From positions 1 through 9,976 of the forward strand of contig JAICSD010000131.1 in NCBI GenBank assembly GCA_025937075.1: DNA of 9,976 nucleotides. The letters run 5' to 3'. Positions 5,500 to 9,976 of the stretch are shown piece after piece. Each line of letters opens with the position of its first letter. The first letter of the stretch is position 1. Below the pieces are notes generated by a model. That model was not told the DNA's origin. It saw only the letters and a program-made list of their open reading frames with translations, and searched no databases. This DNA comes from Vicinamibacteria bacterium. GTDB lineage: Bacteria; Acidobacteriota; Vicinamibacteria; Vicinamibacterales; 2-12-FULL-66-21. Position numbers and translations under genes: made by a program.

Positions 5500-6197
5500 G
5501 GTTCGCGTTCCGGATTGAACGGATACGACGCACAGGCTCGGCGCATCGGGCACATCAGGCATCTGGGCTTCCGCGCGATGCAGACGGTCGCGCCGAAATC
5601 CATCAGCGCCTGGTTGAAGTCGAACACGTGCCGCCGCGGCAGCACCGTGCGCGAAAGGCTCCACAAGTGGCGCTTCATCGCGTGCGCTTTCGGGTTGCCC
5701 CGGCCGACGAACACCCGGAACAGCACGCGTGCCACGTTGGTGTCCAGGATGGCGGCGCGCTGGCCGAACGCGAAGCTCAGAACGGCGCCGGCCGTGTATT
5801 CGCCGACGCCTTTGAACGATCGCAGCGTGGCTTCATCGGACGGCAGCGCTCCGCCGTACCGCGTGACGGATTCACGCGCGATCGCGTGCAGCCGCCGCGG
5901 GCGGATGTTGTAGCCGAGCGGCCGCCAGGTCTCGGCAACGTCCTGTTCCGGCGCCGACGCGAGCGCGTGGAGCGTCGGATACTTGTCCAGCCACTCGCGA
6001 TACTTCGGCAGCACGCGATCGACCTGCGTCTGCTGCAGCATCACTTCGGAGACGAGGATGTGATAGGGATCGCTCGTCTGCCGCCAGGGCAGGTCCCGTC
6101 CGTGCCGGCGGTACCAGTCGAGGAGGCGCCGCCTGAAGCGCTGGCGTGCGGCAGGGCTTAGGATGGCGGCAGTGCGTGAATGAATGGATGCTTTCAT
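5496..6197 (-). CDS. mutY: A/G-specific adenine DNA glycosylase MutY, short form without C-terminal domain
   Basis: The 233-residue protein is a helix-hairpin-helix base-excision glycosylase that would remove adenine mispaired with 8-oxoguanine. Visible elements are E51 in SEVMLQQTQV (equivalent to the catalytic Glu of E. coli MutY), LGYNIRPRRLHAIA (94-107) with Tyr96 matching the wedge Tyr82, the hairpin FKGVGEYTAGAV (128-139), catalytic D152 in ILDTNV, and the cluster-binding C206-x6-C213-x2-C216-x5-C222. Tyr134, rather than the lysine of endonuclease III, marks the MutY type. E. coli MutY has about 350 residues. Here the protein stops 11 residues after the last cysteine, so the C-terminal 8-oxoG-recognition domain is absent. 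The ATG at 6197 is the start; its Shine-Dalgarno is weak. The stop overlaps the Nudix start by 4 nt. A thymine-mismatch (MIG-like) specificity cannot be excluded, but the LQQTQV motif favours MutY. Confidence 0.85.
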   Translation of the reverse strand: MKASIHSRTAAILSPAARQRFRRRLLDWYRRHGRDLPWRQTSDPYHILVSEVMLQQTQVDRVLPKYREWLDKYPTLHALASAPEQDVAETWRPLGYNIRPRRLHAIARESVTRYGGALPSDEATLRSFKGVGEYTAGAVLSFAFGQRAAILDTNVARVLFRVFVGRGNPKAHAMKRHLWSLSRTVLPRRHVFDFNQALMDFGATVCIARKPRCLMCPMRRACASYPFNPEREP

Positions 6198-6223
6198 CTA
6201 GCCTGAGGCCGCGAAAGCTACGC

Positions 6224-6236
6224 TTGCGCGGCGCAA
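6224..6236. promoter_or_regulatory. Short perfect palindrome between divergent mutY and pduO (possible operator)
   Basis: TTGCGC and GCGCAA flank a single central G, making a 13-base dyad in the 89-base divergent intergenic region 6198-6286. It lies 34 bases upstream of the TATAAT at 6271 and 27 bases upstream of the mutY start. This is a plausible place for a regulator, but GC-rich DNA yields such short dyads by chance and I recognise no known operator. Confidence 0.2.
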
Positions 6237-6270
6237 ATCAATCCGCGTGTTCCGCGTCGTCCGCGGCCCG

Positions 6271-6276
6271 TATAAT
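6271..6276 (+). promoter_or_regulatory. Perfect -10 box (TATAAT) for the pduO-hpnCDE unit
   Basis: An exact TATAAT in strongly GC-rich sequence ends 10 bases before the GTG at 6287. Transcription would begin about 3-8 bases before the start codon, leaving no room for a Shine-Dalgarno, and none is visible. The -35 region (about 6248-6253) is poor. This supports both the GTG start choice and a leaderless or nearly leaderless message. Confidence 0.6.
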
Positions 6277-6286
6277 CGACCCCGCC

Positions 6287-6835
6287 GTGAAAATCTACAC
6301 CAGGACCGGCGACGAAGGGGAGACCGCACTGTTCGACGGCACGCGTGTGCCCAAGTCGGATGCACGGGTGGCCACCTACGGCGACGTCGATGAGCTGAAC
6401 GCATGGCTCGGATTCGTGCGCGCCGGCACGCAGGATCCCGAGCTGGACGTCATGCTCGAGCACATCCAGCGCGATCTCTTCGCCATCGGGGCGCGCCTCG
6501 CGGATCCGCGTCATCGGATCGCAGATCGCGTCACGAAAGCATCGGCCATTGCCGTGGAGGATGTCGCGCGTCTGGAAGAGTGGATCGATAAGATCGATGC
6601 GGAGCTTCCGCCGCTCCGCCGGTTCGTCCTTGCCGGCGGCTCGGCCACCGGAGCCGCGTTGCACGTCGCGAGGACCGTCTGCCGGCGCGCCGAGCGTGCC
6701 ATTGTCGCGCTGTCCGCCGCGATCGGCGGCGTGGACACTGCCGTCCTGACGTACGTGAACCGGTTGTCAGACCTGCTCTTCGTCATGGCGAGAGCTGCCA
6801 ACAAGCGATCCGGCACTCCCGAACGCGAGTGGTGA
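6287..6835 (+). CDS. pduO: Corrinoid adenosyltransferase, PduO/MMAB type (ATP:cob(I)alamin adenosyltransferase)
   Basis: The 182-residue protein transfers the adenosyl group of ATP to cob(I)alamin to make adenosylcobalamin. The family marks are all present: N-terminal YTRTGDEGETALF (4-16, ATP contact), YGDVDELNAWLG (31-42), the helix FVLAGGSATGAALHVAR (113-129) leading into the RTVCRRAER segment, and YVNRLSDLLFVMAR (156-169). The GTG at 6287 is preferred because homology starts with KIYTRTGDEG and a TATAAT box sits just upstream. The reading frame stays open back to 6146 but has no recognisable content there. It is the first gene of a rightward unit: its stop overlaps the hpnC start (GTGA, 6832-6835). 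The family usually accompanies B12-dependent enzymes, none of which is in the window, so linkage to squalene genes is unexplained. Confidence 0.92.
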   Translation: MKIYTRTGDEGETALFDGTRVPKSDARVATYGDVDELNAWLGFVRAGTQDPELDVMLEHIQRDLFAIGARLADPRHRIADRVTKASAIAVEDVARLEEWIDKIDAELPPLRRFVLAGGSATGAALHVARTVCRRAERAIVALSAAIGGVDTAVLTYVNRLSDLLFVMARAANKRSGTPEREW

Positions 6836-7704
6836 CGGCCTACGATTACTGCGCAGCGATCGCCCGAAAGCACTACGAAAACTTTCCCGTCGCGTCGCAC
6901 CTGCTCCCCCCGGCGATGCGCCCGCACGTTGCGGCGGTGTACGCCTTCGCACGCATTGCCGATGATTTCGCCGACGAAGGAGCGGAAGGAACGCAGGCGC
7001 GCATCGACGCGCTGGATCGCTGGGACGACCGGCTGCGCGCCGTGGCCGCGGGGGAGCGCGATCCTGGCGGTCCGCATCCGCACGTGTTCGAAGCGCTCAG
7101 CGCGACCATCCGCGACTGCCGCTTGCCTGCCGCGCTGCTCTCGGATCTTCTGAGCGCGTTCAGGCAGGATGTCACGATCACGCGGTATGCGACGTGGACC
7201 GATCTGCTCGATTACTGCCGCCGCTCGGCGAATCCTGTCGGCCGGCTCGTCCTGCGAATCGCCGGCTACGATGGCGAGCGCCTGAACGATGCGTCCGACG
7301 CTGTGTGCACCGCGCTGCAGCTGACGAACTTCTGGCAGGATCTGGAGCGCGACTACGCAAAGGGACGCATCTACCTGCCGGCCGAGATCCGAACCCATGC
7401 CGGCGCGCGGGAGGAGGATCTCGCCGCTCGCCGGCTGACCCCGGGGTGGCGTGCGTCTCTCGAGGAGGCGGCCCTGCGGACGCGCGCGCTGTTTCAGGCC
7501 GGGCGGATTGTCTGTGACCACGTCCGCGGCCGCCTGCGATGGGAGCTGCGCGGCACCTGGCTGGGCGGAGTCCGGATTCTCGATAAGCTGGAGGCCGTGC
7601 ACTTCGATGTGTTCTCGCACCGTCCGACGTTGAACGTCGCCACCGACGGTCCCCTCCTGCTCTGGCAGGCGCTCACGTGGCGCACGCGCCGACTCCATCG
7701 CTGA
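6832..7704 (+). CDS. hpnC: Hydroxysqualene synthase HpnC
   Basis: The 290-residue protein is a trans-isoprenyl diphosphate synthase of the squalene/phytoene synthase family. The N-terminus YDYCAAIARKHYENFPVAS (4-22) followed by LLPPAMRPHVAAVYAFAR is typical of HpnC. The two magnesium-diphosphate motifs are DDFADE (44-49) and NFWQDLERD (166-174). HpnC converts presqualene diphosphate to hydroxysqualene, the middle step of the three-enzyme bacterial route from farnesyl diphosphate to squalene. The GTG at 6832 overlaps the pduO stop by 4 nt; an adjacent GTG at 6829 is equally possible (291 residues). No Shine-Dalgarno is evident, consistent with coupling. The gene ends three bases before hpnD. 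Confidence 0.92.
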   Translation: MTAYDYCAAIARKHYENFPVASHLLPPAMRPHVAAVYAFARIADDFADEGAEGTQARIDALDRWDDRLRAVAAGERDPGGPHPHVFEALSATIRDCRLPAALLSDLLSAFRQDVTITRYATWTDLLDYCRRSANPVGRLVLRIAGYDGERLNDASDAVCTALQLTNFWQDLERDYAKGRIYLPAEIRTHAGAREEDLAARRLTPGWRASLEEAALRTRALFQAGRIVCDHVRGRLRWELRGTWLGGVRILDKLEAVHFDVFSHRPTLNVATDGPLLLWQALTWRTRRLHR

Positions 7705-7707
7705 GCT

Positions 7708-8550
7708 GTGGCGCGCGACACCAGCTTCTACTACTCGTTTCTGGTTCTACCGCCCGAGAAGCGCAGGGCGGTCGTCGCCGTGTGGGATGTCTGCCGCGCG
7801 GTGGACGATGCGGTGGACGAGGCGGGGAACGGGAACGGAGATCCAGCCGCGGCGATCGCGTCGTGGCGGGGCGAGCTGGCGAAGTGCTTCGATGGTCAGC
7901 CGCCGGACACGGCGCAGGGACGCGCGCTGCAGCCGTTCGTGAATCGATTCAATCTCCCGAGGTCGGCATTCGAGGCGCTCATCGAAGGCGTCGAGATGGA
8001 TCTGCGTACGCGCCGGTACCCGACCTTTCAGGACTTGTATCAATACTGCATTCGCGTGGCGTCCGCGGTCGGCCTGATGTGCGTGGAGATCTTCGGCTAC
8101 CGCGATCCTGCGACGCGGCAGTACGCCATCGAGCTCGGCGTCGCACTGCAGTTGACGAATATCCTCCGGGACATTCCCGGGGACTTCGCCCGCGGGCGTA
8201 TCTACGTGCCGCAGGAAGACTTTGCGGCGGCAGGCTGCCGCGAGGAAGATCTCGCGGCCGAGATCGCGTCCGCTGGCAGCGGTGTGCGATCGCCCGCCGT
8301 GAAGCGCCTGCTCGCGGCGCAGGCCCATCGCGCGCGCGAGTACTACGGCCGCGCTCGCGCAGCGCTCCCGCGCGAGGACGCGCGCCGGATGGTTGCCGCC
8401 GAGATCATGGGCGCGATTTATGGCGGCATACTCGATCGCATCCAGGCGGCGGAGTACGACGTCTTCTCGCGCCTGATCCGCATCCCGCGCCCGCAGCGCG
8501 CGTTGATTGCCGGAACGGTCTGGCTGCGCTCGCTCGCGATCGGACGATGA
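7708..8550 (+). CDS. hpnD: Presqualene diphosphate synthase HpnD
   Basis: The 280-residue protein is the second squalene/phytoene-synthase-fold enzyme of the unit. FYYSFLVLPPEKRRAVVAVW opens the fold. The first aspartate motif is DDAVDE (33-38) and the second is QLTNILRDIPGD (148-159), followed by RGRIYVPQEDF, all characteristic of HpnD. It condenses two farnesyl diphosphate molecules into presqualene diphosphate, which HpnC then uses. The GTG at 7708 is chosen because it lies three bases after the hpnC stop and homology begins at once. ATG starts downstream would remove the YYSF motif. It is more like classical phytoene/squalene synthase than its neighbour, so a phytoene-synthase role is the main alternative; hpnC and hpnE alongside argue against it. 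A repeat-filled gap of 115 bases separates it from hpnE. Confidence 0.92.
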   Translation: MARDTSFYYSFLVLPPEKRRAVVAVWDVCRAVDDAVDEAGNGNGDPAAAIASWRGELAKCFDGQPPDTAQGRALQPFVNRFNLPRSAFEALIEGVEMDLRTRRYPTFQDLYQYCIRVASAVGLMCVEIFGYRDPATRQYAIELGVALQLTNILRDIPGDFARGRIYVPQEDFAAAGCREEDLAAEIASAGSGVRSPAVKRLLAAQAHRAREYYGRARAALPREDARRMVAAEIMGAIYGGILDRIQAAEYDVFSRLIRIPRPQRALIAGTVWLRSLAIGR

Positions 8551-8560
8551 GATTGATGAA

Positions 8561-8656
8561 GGCGGCCCTGAAATCTTCCTACGACAAGGCGGCCCTAAAA
8601 GGGCCGCCCTGCGATAGGCCGCCCTGCGATCGTAGCGCGGGCCTTTCAGGCCCGCG
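8561..8656. repeat. REP/BIME-like palindromic repeat cluster, copy B, between hpnD and hpnE
   Basis: The cluster contains a half unit, GGCGGCCCTGAAA (8561-8573), ending with CTAC at 8579-8582. Next comes an inverted unit with an 8-bp stem GGCGGCCC/GGGCCGCC (8588-8595 with 8601-8608) and loop TAAAA. A 15-base tandem duplication follows (8602-8616 and 8617-8631, differing only in the last base). Last is a forward unit with GTAG (8632-8635) directly before an 8-bp stem CGCGGGCC/GGCCCGCG (8636-8643 with 8649-8656) and loop TTTCA. GTAG next to a hairpin is the hallmark of REPs mobilised by RAYT transposases. It ends nine bases before the hpnE ATG and fills the only sizeable gap in the unit. A role in termination, message stability or attenuation is possible. 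Confidence 0.82.
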
Positions 8657-8665
8657 TGCGGCGTC

Positions 8666-9976
8666 ATGACCGATGGCACGTTCGATGTCGCCGTCATCGG
8701 CGGCGGCGTGGCGGGCCTCGCTGCCGCCAGCGCGCTCGCCGCGTTGGGCCACCGCGTGATCGTGCTCGAAGCACGCGGCCGTCTGGGAGGGCGCGCCACG
8801 GCCTTCTCCGATCGCGAGACCGGCGAACGCGTCGACAACGGACAGCACGTCCTCTTCGGCTGCTATCGCGACACGTTCCGGTTCCTGCAGCGGATCGGCG
8901 CCGAATCGAACGTGGCCGTGCAGCCATCGCTCGAAGTTCCTTATCTGGACGCGAGAGGACGCCGAAGCACTCTGACGTGTCCGGCGCTCCCGTCTCCGTA
9001 TCATCTGCTGGCCGGCATTCTCGCCTGGAGCGCGCTATCCTGGACGGACCGTCTGCGTGCGCTCAGGCTCGCGCGTCCGCTGCTGCGCGCGCGGCGCGGG
9101 AACATCGGTGTACGGCGAGGAGAGACGGCTGCGGAGTGGCTGACTCGTCAGGGTCAAAGCGGCCGTCTGCGCGAGTGGTTGTGGGAGCCGCTCGCCGTCG
9201 CGGCGCTCAACCAATCGCCTTCCGAAGCCTCCGCGGAACCCTTCGTCCGCGTGCTCGCGTCGATGTTCGGGACCGCGTCGACCGACGCGTCATTGGCATT
9301 CCCGCTGGTGCCGCTCGACGAGATGTACGCGCGCCCTGCGGAGCGCTACATCATCGCGCGCGGCGGTGAAGTCCGATCGAACGCGCTTGCGCGCGTGCAC
9401 GTCGAGGGCGCACGGCTCGTCGGGATCGAGACTCGCGGTGAGGCGATTGCCGCTCGTGCGGTGATTGCGGCCGTTGCGTGGTGTGACGTCGCGACGCTGT
9501 TCTCGGGCGACACCTCCATGCTGCGACAGATCATCCAGCAGGCCTCGACGTTCGAATCGAAACCGATTGTCACCGTGAACCTCTGGTACGACCGCCCTGT
9601 CATGCACGATCTCTTCGTCGGTTTGCCGGGCCGCGCGATGCAGTGGGTCTTCGACAAGCGGCGGGTCTTCGGCGAACAGGCGTCGCATCTCTCGCTCGTG
9701 TCGAGCGGAGCGGACGAGCTCGTGCAGCTCGATCGCGACACACTGGTCGCGAGAGCGGCGCGCGAGGTGGCGGAATCGATTGCCGGCGCGGCGCACGCGA
9801 CTCTGCTTCGAGGAACGGTCATCCGCGAGAAGCGAGCCACGTTTTCTCTTGCGCCAGACGCTCCGCCCAGGCCGCCAGTCGAGACCCCGCTGCCCTGGCT
9901 CTTCCTCGCCGGCGACTGGATCGATACGGGGTTGCCGGGCACAATTGAGAGCGCGGCCGTCGCCGGCCACCGTGCC
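8666..9976 (+). CDS. hpnE: Hydroxysqualene dehydroxylase HpnE, 3' end truncated by the window
   Basis: The frame is open for 437 codons from ATG 8666 to the window edge. Residues 7-17 (DVAVIGGGVAG) form the FAD-binding GxGxxG at the start of an amine-oxidase/phytoene-desaturase-type fold. LEARGRLGGRATAF follows, with the Glu that binds the FAD ribose. QHVLFGCYRDT (about residue 60-70) and the closing FAD segment LFLAGDWIDTGLPGTIESA match HpnE. It reductively removes the hydroxyl from hydroxysqualene to give squalene, the last step of the HpnCDE route. HpnE proteins are usually 420-450 residues, so only the final residues are probably missing. The ATG is immediately preceded by repeat DNA with no Shine-Dalgarno, so translation initiation here is unusual or depends on upstream ribosomes. 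A carotenoid desaturase is the less likely alternative. Confidence 0.9.
   Translation, partial: MTDGTFDVAVIGGGVAGLAAASALAALGHRVIVLEARGRLGGRATAFSDRETGERVDNGQHVLFGCYRDTFRFLQRIGAESNVAVQPSLEVPYLDARGRRSTLTCPALPSPYHLLAGILAWSALSWTDRLRALRLARPLLRARRGNIGVRRGETAAEWLTRQGQSGRLREWLWEPLAVAALNQSPSEASAEPFVRVLASMFGTASTDASLAFPLVPLDEMYARPAERYIIARGGEVRSNALARVHVEGARLVGIETRGEAIAARAVIAAVAWCDVATLFSGDTSMLRQIIQQASTFESKPIVTVNLWYDRPVMHDLFVGLPGRAMQWVFDKRRVFGEQASHLSLVSSGADELVQLDRDTLVARAAREVAESIAGAAHATLLRGTVIREKRATFSLAPDAPPRPPVETPLPWLFLAGDWIDTGLPGTIESAAVAGHRA

Noticed and set aside
5500..5664. An upstream ATG for the Nudix gene (5664), giving 202 residues.
   Set aside because: The extra 55 residues lie inside mutY coding sequence in another frame and show no homology; GTG 5499 forms a typical 4-nt coupling overlap.
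6146..6286. A 47-codon upstream extension of the pduO frame.
   Set aside because: It contains the TATAAT promoter, overlaps divergent mutY, and family homology begins exactly at GTG 6287.
6511..7698. A 395-codon minus-strand frame across pduO and hpnC.
   Set aside because: It is antisense to two clearly conserved overlapping genes and carries no family motif.
8561..8656. A possible CRISPR-like array, because several similar GC-rich units recur.
   Set aside because: Units are palindromic, alternate in orientation, have irregular spacing and no unique spacers; REP/BIME structure explains them better.
7747..8838. A 363-codon minus-strand frame across hpnD, the repeat cluster and the hpnE start.
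   Set aside because: It runs through non-coding palindromic repeats and opposite hpnD; composition is that of a shadow frame.

Overview
This is a GC-rich, tightly packed bacterial chromosomal segment made of housekeeping and accessory-metabolism genes. I see no phage, plasmid, transposase, CRISPR or RNA gene. The hopanoid/squalene genes hpnC-hpnD-hpnE, a secreted alpha/beta hydrolase, the GC-rich codon use and the GTAG-type palindromic repeats fit a member of Acidobacteriota or a similar environmental Gram-negative. That placement is inference, because the window has no marker gene that fixes taxonomy.

Layout. At the left edge is the N-terminus of a leftward gene that looks like a CDP-alcohol phosphatidyltransferase (complement <1..104). 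Divergent from it is a glyoxalase-II-like metallo-beta-lactamase hydrolase (172-819). That gene converges on a leftward unit read from the right: a secreted alpha/beta hydrolase (2391-4043/4049), an NAD(P) transhydrogenase alpha-1 (PntAA-type) subunit (1159-2316), and a small stand-alone FHA-domain protein (851-1156). Starting on the same bases as the hydrolase but pointing right is a YgfZ/GcvT-like folate-binding protein (4043-5068). It converges on a leftward DNA-repair pair: a short MutY adenine glycosylase (5496-6197) and a Nudix hydrolase (5056-5499), coupled by a 4-nt overlap. Divergent from mutY is a rightward unit: PduO-type corrinoid adenosyltransferase (6287-6835), then hpnC (6832-7704), hpnD (7708-8550) and hpnE (8666 to the window end). 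The three Hpn enzymes convert farnesyl diphosphate to squalene through presqualene diphosphate and hydroxysqualene, feeding hopanoid synthesis.

The most unusual signals lie between and at the ends of the genes. (1) A family of paired inverted palindromes with a GTAG-like foot occurs at 809-862 and 8561-8656. The two complete copies show a compensatory base-pair swap in the stem. In the first copy the palindrome supplies the stop codons of both converging genes. (2) The second convergent junction (5039-5099) is a different inverted repeat, built of three octamers per arm, which encodes both proteins' C-terminal tails. (3) Several 5'-most genes have a -10-like hexamer 6-11 nt before the start codon and no clear Shine-Dalgarno sequence, suggesting leaderless mRNAs. 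At 4028-4055 two such promoters would be interlocked face to face. (4) MutY lacks its C-terminal 8-oxoG-recognition domain but is coupled to a separate Nudix enzyme.

No stretch over 300 bases lacks a gene. The longest gaps are 8551-8665 (filled by repeats), 6198-6286 (divergent promoter region), 2317-2390 and 105-171.
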